A DNA stretch of 17,199 nt from Stramenopiles sp. TOSAG23-2 (lineage: Eukaryota; Sar): positions 1-17,199 of the forward strand of contig LT649655.1 in assembly GCA_900128395.1 (NCBI GenBank), given 5' to 3'. Of the stretch, positions 1-8,076 are shown piece by piece; within the stretch, counting starts at the first letter, position 1; the number at the start of each line of letters is the position of its first letter. The notes under the pieces were generated by a model. It was not told the origin of the DNA and made no database searches. It worked only from the letters and a program-made list of their open reading frames with translations. A program made the translations under genes and the position numbers.

Positions 1-1
1 T

Positions 2-85
2 GCACTTTTACGTTCAAAAGGTGGAAAAGCAAATTGTCATGATGAAAATGGTAGATATGTAGGAGAAGGTAATGGTGATATTTAA
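2..85 (+). CDS. C-terminal end of an unidentified protein (partial, runs off the left edge)
   Basis: Frame 2 is open from the window edge for 27 codons and stops at TAA 83-85; frame 1 closes earlier with TGA. The tail is Gly, Asn and charged rich and ends in EGNGDI. I do not recognise the family. An AATAAA lies at 108-113, 23 bases after the stop, which fits the 3' end of a real + strand gene. The next gene is convergent, so their 3' ends share a gap of about 140 bases. The open stretch is short and could be chance. Confidence 0.4.
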   Translation, partial: ALLRSKGGKANCHDENGRYVGEGNGDI

Positions 86-96
86 ATTAAATATTT

Positions 97-113
97 TTTA
101 TTTTAAAAATAAA
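97..113. promoter_or_regulatory. Back-to-back polyadenylation-type signals between convergent genes
   Basis: The 17 bases hold TTTATT (97-102, which is AATAAA on the minus strand) followed by AATAAA (108-113) on the plus strand. They lie between the stop of the left partial gene (85) and the stop of the rhamnosidase-like gene (226, minus strand), so one short element could serve both 3' ends. In this AT-rich DNA such hexamers also arise by chance. Confidence 0.3.
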
Positions 114-225
114 ACAACACAAAAATATACGCTTCGTACGAGTACCGCTTATGATATAATTTCATAAAACCCTATACACACCCTACCAGGTATGTGATCA
201 TATATGTGATCAAAAAAAGAATTTT

Positions 226-2562
226 TTACTGTGACGACGACTCAAAAACATGAATTGATCTACTACCATCAATATCCATCCAAATTCTTTCCCCATAAAT
301 ATAATTTTCTTCTTTGACAGGAATAATTATAACTTTTTCTTCACTGCTATCACCATCCAAATCAACTGTTCTTCTTCTTATTATATGATGCTTAATTTCT
401 GTTTGTCCAAAAAATTGAAGTCCAATTCTACCTATAACATCTTTTTCGATACAACTTGTTGTATCAATTGAAATTGTAATGTTGTTTTTGTTGCTATTAT
501 TTTGTTCATTTTTCCATGCAACGTTTACAATACCAACATTCTCTAATGCCAAACTTCCATTTACAAACGTTATTCCAGTATGTAATATTTGTGGTGCGAC
601 GTGGTAATGGTATTGTTTATTATTATTATTGATGCTGACATCATCAAGAGGTGAAGATGGTTGAATACCAAGTAAGTGAAAGCTTAATGCACTTGCTGGG
701 CCAGTCGCCCAACCATGTGCATGGGACATGTAAATGCCATCGAAAGCAAATTGCCCACTAGCTTGAAAACCTTCCCAAAAAGTAGATCTAGTAGAATTCG
801 GGGAGTGCAACATATATCCCCATGTCCGTTTAATTAAATCAATACCATCTTTTGCCGTGCTGCTATTATTATCATGAATCACTTGATCTGTTGCTAAACG
901 TGCAAGTACTTCCATTGAAGATGGAAAAGTACCAATAGCACGAGTTTTTCCTTGATATCTCCATTCCGGACTTACACTTCCAATTTCATTCCAATTGGAT
1001 TTTAAATTATTCAAAATTCGTATTTTGTCGGTATTTTCATTAGTTACGTTAAACCATACAGCCATCGAATTTCCATCTTGTGGATAAATGGTAGATGTTG
1101 GATTATCTTTATATGCACCTAATGTTTCATTCCATAAATATGTATTTATTGCATTTTTTAATTTAATACTATGTTCTTCAAATTCATTTGCAGCTTTCAT
1201 ATCAGCCATATTGTGTGCATATTTAATACCATCACACAATACATGATACAATAAAGCATTTGCAGCTACATTTCTTCCACCTTGACCTTCCCTCTGCCAA
1301 TCAGCAGTTTTATCTACATTAAATAAATATGTTGTCGCATCAATTTTTGATATTGAATGTAACAATGCAAATTTATATTGTTTATAAAGCTTTGCAAAGA
1401 TGTTAGATTGTACCGATGCTGCTGAGGAAGAATAAAATTTGTATGCATCATATGTCCCTTTTAATGTCCATAAATGGTACATATCCGAATTCCATGCACC
1501 TTTCCCAGGATCACATGTTTGATTATATGGTTTTAAACAAAATACCATTGGTCCGACATATGGCAATTGACCAGTTTCTTCATTTTGGTATAAATATAAT
1601 GTACCCAATGAATTGATACTCGTTTCTCCATTTGCATCTCCAAGTGTAGCATATAATGTAGAAATACTAATGCCCATATCGCCAGGCCAAATCGTACGAT
1701 CACGTTTTGCTCCATCTACTAAAATACTTTTTCCCATTCCAATTAAATTATTATTATTCCATCCACCATGTTGAGGTGGTGGCCATGCTCTTCCATGATT
1801 TGGATCAATTAAACACATTTGTATGGTATAAGCACTTGCATACCAGATTTGATTTAGTAAATCATCACTTGAATAAAAATGATTCAAATAATTATTTGGT
1901 GTAGATCCCATACTTGGTGCAGCTGTGAAGAATAAGTCAACATCAATAATTTCAACTTCTTCCTTATCGTCATTAATGTTTTCAAGAAACACATTTAAAT
2001 ATCTAAATCCACCTCTTAAATGAGTATCCTTCATTGTAAATTTAGTATTTGTTTCTATTATGCCAGTAGAAATGTAACCATCTGGGGAATTACTTGGATT
2101 ACTACCATTGGAATCATCACCAGAATATGCTTGAGCGTTTTCACTATTATTATTATTATTATTACTTTTTTCTTCAACTTTACAATGTGTATTAATTGCT
2201 TGTGACGGACATGTTGCATAATTACTGGATTCAGAAAATGTTAAACCTAAGCTTATTCCATTTAATGAAGAAGATGAAACTTGTCCAAATGATAAAGTAA
2301 TTATTCCTCCAACTTCTTTTCCAAAATCAAATAGAAAATATGTCATATTATTTTTAGTTGAAAGCGTTATTTTATTATTATTAGTAGTATTATCTCCTCC
2401 TCCATTAATAGGTTTCACGTTGCGAGAATGGGGTGCAAAATTATATTTATCCCATGGTTTTGAAGTGGTTGAAACGACAACAGTAATGCTTAATAATAAT
2501 ACATATAATAATACAATTATCATATTGTATTTCATGATGATGGTATTATTATACGATTTCAT
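226..2562 (-). CDS. Secreted alpha-L-rhamnosidase-like glycosidase (GH78-type six-hairpin fold)
   Basis: A 778-residue protein. The N-terminus holds a hydrophobic signal peptide or anchor at about residues 13-33, so it is probably secreted or membrane-tethered. The first ~210 residues look like a beta-sandwich region (FDFGKEVGG, GGFRYLNVFLEN) with an Asn/Ser-rich insert at about 133-160. The catalytic (alpha/alpha)6 part follows. Motifs typical of the rhamnosidase family are DGAKRDRTIWPGD (283-295), DWQREGQGGR (421-430), STFWEGF (593-599) and SHAHGWATGP (613-622). A C-terminal beta domain closes the protein. Family members remove terminal alpha-L-rhamnose from glycans or glycosides; the acidic residues in the DGAKRDR and WEG motifs are likely at the active site. 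Many N-x-S/T sites fit passage through the secretory pathway. The start at 2562 gives the signal peptide at residue 13, but starts at Met10 or Met14 are equally plausible. Substrate is not shown by sequence. Confidence 0.8.
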   Translation of the reverse strand: MKSYNNTIIMKYNMIIVLLYVLLLSITVVVSTTSKPWDKYNFAPHSRNVKPINGGGDNTTNNNKITLSTKNNMTYFLFDFGKEVGGIITLSFGQVSSSSLNGISLGLTFSESSNYATCPSQAINTHCKVEEKSNNNNNNSENAQAYSGDDSNGSNPSNSPDGYISTGIIETNTKFTMKDTHLRGGFRYLNVFLENINDDKEEVEIIDVDLFFTAAPSMGSTPNNYLNHFYSSDDLLNQIWYASAYTIQMCLIDPNHGRAWPPPQHGGWNNNNLIGMGKSILVDGAKRDRTIWPGDMGISISTLYATLGDANGETSINSLGTLYLYQNEETGQLPYVGPMVFCLKPYNQTCDPGKGAWNSDMYHLWTLKGTYDAYKFYSSSAASVQSNIFAKLYKQYKFALLHSISKIDATTYLFNVDKTADWQREGQGGRNVAANALLYHVLCDGIKYAHNMADMKAANEFEEHSIKLKNAINTYLWNETLGAYKDNPTSTIYPQDGNSMAVWFNVTNENTDKIRILNNLKSNWNEIGSVSPEWRYQGKTRAIGTFPSSMEVLARLATDQVIHDNNSSTAKDGIDLIKRTWGYMLHSPNSTRSTFWEGFQASGQFAFDGIYMSHAHGWATGPASALSFHLLGIQPSSPLDDVSINNNNKQYHYHVAPQILHTGITFVNGSLALENVGIVNVAWKNEQNNSNKNNITISIDTTSCIEKDVIGRIGLQFFGQTEIKHHIIRRRTVDLDGDSSEEKVIIIPVKEENYIYGERIWMDIDGSRSIHVFESSSQ

Positions 2563-2650
2563 TCTTTATATAAAGTATGAATGATTTCAGATTTTTTGTT
2601 TTACGGTTGATTTCATTCGTTCTTTATACATATGAGATGAATGATTTCAA
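2555..2650. repeat. Imperfect direct repeat around the rhamnosidase-like start codon
   Basis: A stretch starting GATTTCATTC and ending GATGAATGATTTCA-like sequence occurs at 2555-2590 and again at about 2609-2650, with small insertions. The first unit contains the annotated start codon (minus strand, 2562-2560). The second contains an upstream ATG at 2616 in nearly the same context, opening a nine-codon upstream ORF (2616-2587) that ends in TGA before the main ATG. Confidence 0.5.
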
Positions 2651-3116
2651 ACAACAAACAAAATTTGTCCGAGACAGATGATTGAATTTTACGATCGTCG
2701 ACGAAATATGTTTTTTTAATTATAAAAAAAAGATACCGCTTTTTCCAAACTTCTTTGCACTTCTTTGCACTCCATTATACCAGATATTGTGCACTCGCTA
2801 TATATGGAGCTATAAGCTATTATAGCAATTTATAGATACGAGGAGCTAAAATGCCCATATTTATTCGATTTTTTCAATAGTCGGTTGATATATAGGGTGA
2901 TTCGGTCTTAAGTACAGATATTTCCTATTCTATAAGGGAATCTATGATTATTCGAAGTCTTTTTTTTTGACAAACACTTTTATATATATTTATATATACC
3001 AAGGAAAGAACGTAGAAAGGGAAAGTGGCACGACGAATACCGTAAAGAATAGAGAGAGATATACATTACCAAACTTCCAATAGAACGATATATTCGAAAC
3101 CAAGTACTTACACAAC
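2563..3116. other. Divergent promoter region between the rhamnosidase-like gene and TRIP4 homologue
   Basis: This 554-base spacer separates two genes read away from each other, so it should hold both promoters. Visible structure: the imperfect repeat at its left end; a perfect 10-base direct repeat TTCTTTGCAC at 2751-2770; an inverted repeat GCTATAA/TTATAGC at 2809-2815 and 2820-2826 with a 4-base loop; and a TATATATTTATATATA tract near 2982-2998. I see no RNA gene or further protein gene here. Confidence 0.55.
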
Positions 3117-4556
3117 ATGACATCCTCCCATTCAGCGTTTTTAAGAGACCAATTGTTAAATATCAATGTAGAAGCATTTTCAGAAGGTGGATTTGTTAAT
3201 GATATTAGTGAATACGTAGCAGGGATGGAATATGATGCTGGTTTGGAATATTTAATGGCAGTATCAGGAGAAGAATCCCCTACTAAATTTATTTCTGTGT
3301 TGAAACAATTAGAAAGACGCAAGAATGGTGGATCGAATACAAATAATAACAAGAAACCTCCTGCTCCACAAGCAAAGACTGTATTTTGGGGTCCAACACA
3401 ACCAATTAATAATAATAATGACAACAACAATAATAAAAAGAAAAAGAAAAAAAATTCTCGTGGTAAATCTATTCTTTCAACGAGTATGAAAAAAAATTAT
3501 AATAATAATAAGAATGTAGATAATAATACATCATCATCGACAACAAGAAATACATCATCATCCTCCAATAAATCGAATTCTTCTGGAAGGGTAAAAGGTG
3601 ATTATAGCGATTATTTTAAAGGTAAAACAATGAACATGAAAAAAACAAACAACAAAAATGACAATGATGATGAAAAACAACAAACTCGTGGATCAAATTA
3701 TACAAATTGTGCTTTATGTGGCTCAATTATTTGGTATAATTTACCCGAGCAAAGAATTTGTAATTCAAAGTTACACCCAGAATGTGAGAATCGTCCGATT
3801 GACTCCGTAGATCCACGTACAGGTTTAATTGATTTTGATTATGGTGGAAAACGTCTATCAAATAAAAACAAAAAGAAAAAAGAACAAGCATTAGAAAACG
3901 ATCCAGAAACTAAAAAATATTTAGATGGATATGCAACAGCATTTGAACAAAAGGAACGATTGGTTCATTTCGATAAAGAAGTAGCAGCAAGATCTAGAGT
4001 ATTTGATGATCAAAATGATTATTTCCAAGATTCTAATGATAGATGGCTTTCACAAGCAGAAAGAGATTTAGCACGTAGAAAAGCAGAAGCAATTCGAGAA
4101 AAGAAAACCATGAAACGTATAAATGTACAGATCAGTTTCGATATTGCAGGTAGGCGAGTAATGTCATATAATGAGGACGACAATGATAATGATACTAATA
4201 ATATGCAAAAAAACAATAATAATAATATGCATAGCAAAAATATGACGACATTATTATCATCTAATATGAATCCAACAAAGAAATCCTCAGATGGTAGTAG
4301 AAAAAACAAGTTTGGTATAGAAAAAGATGTTTTAGAACAAAACGAAGGGACAGGGTTACATCAAAATGTTTTATTTGGACGTGCTGGTGAAATTTATAAA
4401 CGAATACAGACATCACTTTTATATGATGATGATGGTACAGAAGCGGAGGAGGACGATAAAACTAGAAGTAAGAAGAAAAAAGCGTTGAATTTGCCTCGGA
4501 AAAACCGCCGTGTTATCATCAATCCAGAAGAAGATTTTGATGATGATGAACCATAA
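3117..4556 (+). CDS. TRIP4: ASC-1/TRIP4 homologue (activating signal cointegrator 1, zf-C2HC5 family)
   Basis: A 479-residue protein. Residues 1-68 form a helical N-terminal region resembling the ASC-1 start, followed by a Lys/Asn/Ser low-complexity linker (about 70-190). A zinc-finger core NCALCGSII lies at 197-205, with further Cys at 215 and 223 and His220. The best evidence is the conserved block after it: SRVFDDQNDYF (293-303), then DRWLSQAERDLARRKAE, then an ISFDIAGRRVM segment (339-349). This matches the ASC-1 family's ordered motifs (VxDDxxDYF, WLSxxER, IDxAGRK). In animals ASC-1 is a subunit of the ASC complex that works with the ASCC3 helicase in transcription coactivation, alkylation repair and rescue of collided ribosomes. 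Oddity: the CxC pair usually found just before NCxxCG is missing, so the finger is incomplete or rearranged. The acidic C-terminus ends in DDDEP. The start ATG at 3117 has stops upstream, and no intron is needed. Confidence 0.8.
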   Translation: MTSSHSAFLRDQLLNINVEAFSEGGFVNDISEYVAGMEYDAGLEYLMAVSGEESPTKFISVLKQLERRKNGGSNTNNNKKPPAPQAKTVFWGPTQPINNNNDNNNNKKKKKKNSRGKSILSTSMKKNYNNNKNVDNNTSSSTTRNTSSSSNKSNSSGRVKGDYSDYFKGKTMNMKKTNNKNDNDDEKQQTRGSNYTNCALCGSIIWYNLPEQRICNSKLHPECENRPIDSVDPRTGLIDFDYGGKRLSNKNKKKKEQALENDPETKKYLDGYATAFEQKERLVHFDKEVAARSRVFDDQNDYFQDSNDRWLSQAERDLARRKAEAIREKKTMKRINVQISFDIAGRRVMSYNEDDNDNDTNNMQKNNNNNMHSKNMTTLLSSNMNPTKKSSDGSRKNKFGIEKDVLEQNEGTGLHQNVLFGRAGEIYKRIQTSLLYDDDGTEAEEDDKTRSKKKKALNLPRKNRRVIINPEEDFDDDEP

Positions 4557-4843
4557 GAAATCATATATTTGTAGATGTGCGTGGAATATGCGTGTATATA
4601 TTTTTTTAAATATTATAATATTAATACGAGAATGTGTACACACACACATTTTTAAAAGAATTTTACACAACGCTAACCATGTAAACGTATAAGTACTCTC
4701 TATTCCTATACTCAAAAGGTAAGCTAAAATGTATTGCTCACATTATAATAATATTTGTGGTATTTACACATGTATATACCTATAACTATACTACTATATT
4801 AATAAATATACATATACATATATATATACTTATGTATTCTCGA
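4557..4843. other. Convergent 3' spacer between TRIP4 homologue and NDUFA1
   Basis: The 287 bases between two convergent stops are AT-rich. They hold a short alternating TGTGTACACACACACA stretch near 4634-4648 and an AATAAA at 4801-4806 that could serve as a polyadenylation signal for the + strand gene. A TATATA-rich run follows to about 4830. I see no gene. Confidence 0.5.
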
Positions 4844-5050
4844 TTAGTGATGTCCGCCATCCGCATTTGCCTTTGCGTCTTGTTGCAATTGAATATTTTT
4901 ATCCCTCCAAGCTTGTAAGTCATCCCATCTGTCTCTTCCAATTTTTTTCGTTTCCCCATGATATAAATAATGAACACCATATTGTCCAGCACCAATAGCA
5001 GCGATAGCGCCAACCATGATGATGAATGGAGGTAATGATTGCCAAGGCAT
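4844..5050 (-). CDS. NDUFA1: NADH dehydrogenase (ubiquinone) 1 alpha subcomplex subunit 1 (MWFE), complex I
   Basis: A 68-residue protein, the size expected of the MWFE subunit. It starts MPWQSLPP, has one membrane segment at about residues 8-28 (IIMVGAIAAIGAGQYGVHYL), then the family signature HxxYHGxxKxIGxDxWDxxxxxRDK (HYLYHGETKKIGRDRWDDL...RDKNI), and a hydrophilic, His-ending tail. This resembles plant and algal NDUFA1 proteins. The family is an accessory subunit of the membrane arm of mitochondrial complex I, needed for its assembly, and is targeted by its own N-terminal membrane segment with no cleaved presequence. A longer frame of 99 codons on the same strand overlaps it but has no recognisable features; the family match picks this frame. 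The gene is unbroken and intron-less. Confidence 0.88.
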   Translation of the reverse strand: MPWQSLPPFIIMVGAIAAIGAGQYGVHYLYHGETKKIGRDRWDDLQAWRDKNIQLQQDAKANADGGHH

Positions 5051-6156
5051 AATGTAATAAAAACTATGTATATATATAAATACACAAACTATCCGTAAAC
5101 TATATATATGGTATATATATATATGTACTATTTCTCTCTACCAACGATGTAACTAAATATATATATATTTATATTTGTAATGATGGATCTTCGTTATTCA
5201 TTTTTTATTATTATTTTTTTTTTGGATTTTGAAGAAACAACAACAGAAATCGTCCTTCTAATAGATCTAAACTGAAGTATAAAGTTCTGTAGTCTTATAT
5301 CCTTTGATGTGTGCATATACCGATTTTTCATCTGATGGGAGATCTCGGACTGTTCCCACTTTCTTATACTTGTTAGTATAATAACAGCACTACTAACAAA
5401 TATAAAATTTGGTGTTGTTGTGCCTTGAAAAAGAGAAAAATTTAGAAAAATTTAGAAAATTTCTTGTAAATTCCCTATTTCTTTTTTGGATTTATTGGAT
5501 AACTTGGATACCTAGACTCCACCTGCCATGTAAATAGTAATAATATTGTAGCTTAAATACATATATTATAATTTTATATTCGGAAATTATTAGAATTATG
5601 GCCAAACTGGATAAATAAATTGACACAATTGGCTAAGGCGGCTCTACTCTGTCTTTAAATATAAGTTAAGGTGCAAAAGCTACATCATGCTATCAATGGC
5701 AAAAGCAGTTTAAAATATAATGCTGTGCCCATGTAATCCAGAAATTAATGGCCCATATTGCATATTAGCTTCTTTCCAGATTTCTAGAAAGCTGGAGAAA
5801 GCTCTGGAATAGATAGCATACAATACTGTAGACTACAAGTAATACAGTACAACAGAATGAACAAGAGCTGGGCAAGCGTAACACATCACCACAATCATCA
5901 CGGCAGAGTGATTTTTTGTTGGTAAAAAATATTATTATTTTTATGACCAATTTAAATTAATGGTATGTCCATGCTAATACCATACGACACAGATTGTGTT
6001 GCCTACATGTAAATCAAGTATATATGATGTATCAAGTAGTAGATGGATGTATATTGAAAGAGAGAGACACACACGGTAAGTGGATAATGTGAAAAAAGAA
6101 TATCTCTACTGTTGTAGGCTAGAGCAAGACAATAATATAAATAAGATAAATACACA
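5051..6156. other. Gene-poor spacer upstream of the first TOM1/GPR137-like gene
   Basis: About 1.1 kb without a convincing gene. Visible structure: TATATA-rich tracts at 5100-5175; a perfect 9-base inverted repeat TTGTTAGTA/TACTAACAA at 5370-5378 and 5391-5399; a 10-base direct repeat of GAAAAATTTA type near 5434-5453; and an inverted repeat TTCCAGA/TCTGGAA at 5774-5780 and 5803-5809 around the palindrome TTTCTAGAAA. From 5945 on, the sequence is the left edge of the 3.7-kb duplicated segment. The + strand gene's promoter and NDUFA1's promoter should both lie here. No tRNA-like T-loop is seen. Confidence 0.5.
5370..5399. repeat. Perfect 9-bp inverted repeat, 12-base loop
   Basis: TTGTTAGTA (5370-5378) is matched exactly by TACTAACAA (5391-5399), a possible hairpin or dyad binding site in the gene-poor spacer. 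No neighbouring gene explains it. Confidence 0.5.
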
Positions 6157-7611
6157 ATGAATATATTAGAAGCAAAACCAATGTCATTCATTACAGGATT
6201 AGGGCATTATCAAGGTATGGACGATAATGATGGTAATACTAATAGTGGTGGTGGTTCATCCCATAAAATTGTCGGTGGAGTTACGGAACACGTGTTATGG
6301 GTTGTATTAACCATATTATATAGTTTGTTGTGTCTATTAGTTGTCGTGCAATTGTTAAGAATTATTGTCTATCGGCATAATGTCGTATCGTTCCAAGGTG
6401 GCTTCTTGTCATTAAGTTTGATATGGTCAGCGCTTCGCTTGCTCTTTTGGTTCAGTAATACGTTAGATTGGCCAGAATGGGTACAATTATTATGTTATTG
6501 GTTGCCTGATTTATTACAGTTTGCTACGTTTGCTGATTTAGTTGTTTATTATTTAAAAATTGTTTACATACGACAATGGGACCGTATTCAATGCAAGGTA
6601 TGGACTATATATATAACGGCGAATTTAACCGTCTCCGTCGCCTTGTCGGTGTGGCTTTATTTGTTTCAAATCGTATACAAAGGCCAAAGAGAGCGTGAAA
6701 ATGACGTTGCATTTTATTATAGTATATTTTCTGGTATTACGTTTGGTGTATTAATGGTGTTTATTTCATATTATGGTTACAGGGTCTTTAAAATTAGATT
6801 GACCAGAAGAATGCGACTTCACCATCCATTTGCATCAACAACAGTTATGGTTGGTCTTACGTTTCTAGTTTTCATTGTATTTTTAACTCGTTGTATTTAT
6901 GGTTTTTTACAAGCATGTGGTGGCCATGCTATGTCAGATCCAGTTGGATCAAGACGCGAGCAATGGAAAACATTGCCACAAGCTGTTGATGTTGCAACCT
7001 TTGTTCTATTAATACTATGGGAATTGTTGCCAACATTTGCGTTAGTTATGCTATTTCGACGTATACCAAAGACAAGTAATAATTTATGTACCATATGGTG
7101 TGATAAAATAAGCGGTAGAAACAAAAGTTTAAATAATAGTTTTGATGAGACGTTTAATAATGCACGCACTGGCTTGTTAGAAAATGGAAATAATGGAAAT
7201 TCGAAAAATAATTCATATGGTGCAAATGGTAGCCATAGCCATAGTGGTGATGATAAGACACATTTAAGAAATATGTCAACCATACCTTCCTCTGGCAATA
7301 GCAATGGATTTACATATAATGGCGGAGAATCGCCAAGAAATAAAAAATCAAATGCATCTTCGTTACTTGGTAGTGGCAACGATATATTTGATAATGAAAA
7401 TCGTTACGATAGTGATGGTGAATCATCACCATATTCATTAAATACATATTCATTGACTCCGGGTACACCTTTGTTCTTGAATAATACATTAGGAGCTATG
7501 GGTGGACAATCTTTTAATGATAATGATAAACAAAATGAAACAATGCAACAAAATTTACAATCGCACACGTCTCCATATGATTTATTGCATGGAAATTCTA
7601 GTCTTAGCTGA
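6157..7611 (+). CDS. Seven-transmembrane TOM1/TOM3-GPR137-family protein, copy 1
   Basis: A 484-residue membrane protein. Hydrophobic segments lie at about residues 46-71, 81-101, 110-137, 147-172, 187-210, 228-252 and 276-301, seven in all. The block RHNVVSFQGGFLSLSLIW with following ALRLLFW, the LPDLLQFATFADLVVYYLKIVY segment and the overall helix spacing recall the THH1/TOM1/TOM3 and GPR137 families. In plants TOM proteins are tonoplast proteins used by tobamoviruses as a replication site; animal GPR137 proteins are lysosomal and act with Rag/mTORC1. A similar endomembrane location is inferred here. The last ~180 residues are an Asn/Ser/Gly-rich low-complexity tail, probably cytosolic. The start ATG at 6157 lies 40 residues before the first helix. 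The stop is TGA. The protein is identical to the second copy at 9869. The family call is by pattern only, so another seven-helix family is possible. Confidence 0.72.
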   Translation: MNILEAKPMSFITGLGHYQGMDDNDGNTNSGGGSSHKIVGGVTEHVLWVVLTILYSLLCLLVVVQLLRIIVYRHNVVSFQGGFLSLSLIWSALRLLFWFSNTLDWPEWVQLLCYWLPDLLQFATFADLVVYYLKIVYIRQWDRIQCKVWTIYITANLTVSVALSVWLYLFQIVYKGQRERENDVAFYYSIFSGITFGVLMVFISYYGYRVFKIRLTRRMRLHHPFASTTVMVGLTFLVFIVFLTRCIYGFLQACGGHAMSDPVGSRREQWKTLPQAVDVATFVLLILWELLPTFALVMLFRRIPKTSNNLCTIWCDKISGRNKSLNNSFDETFNNARTGLLENGNNGNSKNNSYGANGSHSHSGDDKTHLRNMSTIPSSGNSNGFTYNGGESPRNKKSNASSLLGSGNDIFDNENRYDSDGESSPYSLNTYSLTPGTPLFLNNTLGAMGGQSFNDNDKQNETMQQNLQSHTSPYDLLHGNSSLS

Positions 7612-7761
7612 AGAATATGCGTGGGATATATGGAGCGAAAGAGTATTTATATTAATTTAAAATATTATTTTTTTTTCAAGTACATATCATATTAATATGT
7701 TTTATAAAATTAATGACGGGTGTTTAAAATAATTTAATTTACGCATAATGTGTTTAAAATA

Positions 7762-7823
7762 TACGACCCGTCGTACGAATTCGTACGTACATAAATATTG
7801 AAATACGAACCGCAGGGGTCGTA
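7762..7823. repeat. Inverted repeat enclosing a 16-bp perfect palindrome, copy 1
   Basis: The arms TACGACCC (7762-7769) and GGGTCGTA (7816-7823) pair exactly. Inside them CGTACGAATTCGTACG (7772-7787) is fully self-complementary. Further CGTACG-like words follow at about 7865. In DNA this AT-rich such CG-containing dyads stand out. They may be a 3' end processing structure or a protein-binding dyad. Confidence 0.6.
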
Positions 7824-8035
7824 CATATATGTGCCATAATATATAATAATTGAATAAATACTCTCGTACGTCTCGTCGAACGAATTCAGTATTAAAAAAA
7901 GAGACATCTCTCTACCCCAGTAAACTTTCTATATTATACTTCGTATAGTACACGCGTGTATAATATTTTTATATTTTTTTAGAATATATTTTTTTTATGC
8001 TTTATATAAAATAAAATATGCATAAAAGTTTGAAA

Positions 8036-8069
8036 AACACACACGCGCACACACACACACACACACACC
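8036..8069. repeat. (CA)n dinucleotide microsatellite, copy 1
   Basis: A CA run interrupted once by GCGC, with about ten uninterrupted AC units after it, ending just before the SET gene stop. The second copy at about 11748-11781 has exactly the same number of units. Confidence 0.85.
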
Positions 8070-8076
8070 ACTTAAT

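Larger units (their letters stand above)
7612..8076. other. Convergent spacer with nested palindromes and CA microsatellite, copy 1
   Basis: The 465 bases between two convergent stops contain an AATAAA at 7853-7858 (for the + strand gene). There is an inverted repeat TACGACCC/GGGTCGTA (7762-7769 and 7816-7823) enclosing a perfect 16-base palindrome CGTACGAATTCGTACG (7772-7787). A 9-base inverted repeat ATATTATAC/GTATAATAT (7931-7939 and 7958-7966) overlaps a perfect 12-base palindrome TACACGCGTGTA (7949-7960). A CA repeat runs from about 8036 to 8069. The same elements occur 3712 bases downstream. Confidence 0.6.

Noticed and set aside
4786-5085. 99-codon minus-strand frame overlapping NDUFA1
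   Set aside because: Low-complexity Tyr/Ile translation from TA repeats; the overlapping 68-codon frame carries the clear family signature.
5600-5760. Possible tRNA or structured RNA in the spacer
   Set aside because: Short inverted repeats such as GCCAA/TTGGC occur, but there is no T-loop, anticodon arm or closing stem.
5765-5950. Small minus-strand frame in the gene-poor spacer
   Set aside because: No recognisable motif, codon use or start context, and it crosses the edge of the duplicated unit.
6897-7379. 160-codon minus-strand open frame inside the membrane protein gene (and its copy at 10609-11091)
   Set aside because: It lies wholly opposite a well-supported gene, and its residue pattern mirrors the Asn/Ser-rich tail. 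A shadow frame.
7931-7966. loxP-like look of TATACTTCGTATA with an 8-base spacer
   Set aside because: One half matches a loxP arm at about 10 of 13 positions, but the other arm does not match and the dyad here has different arms. Chance in TA-rich sequence.
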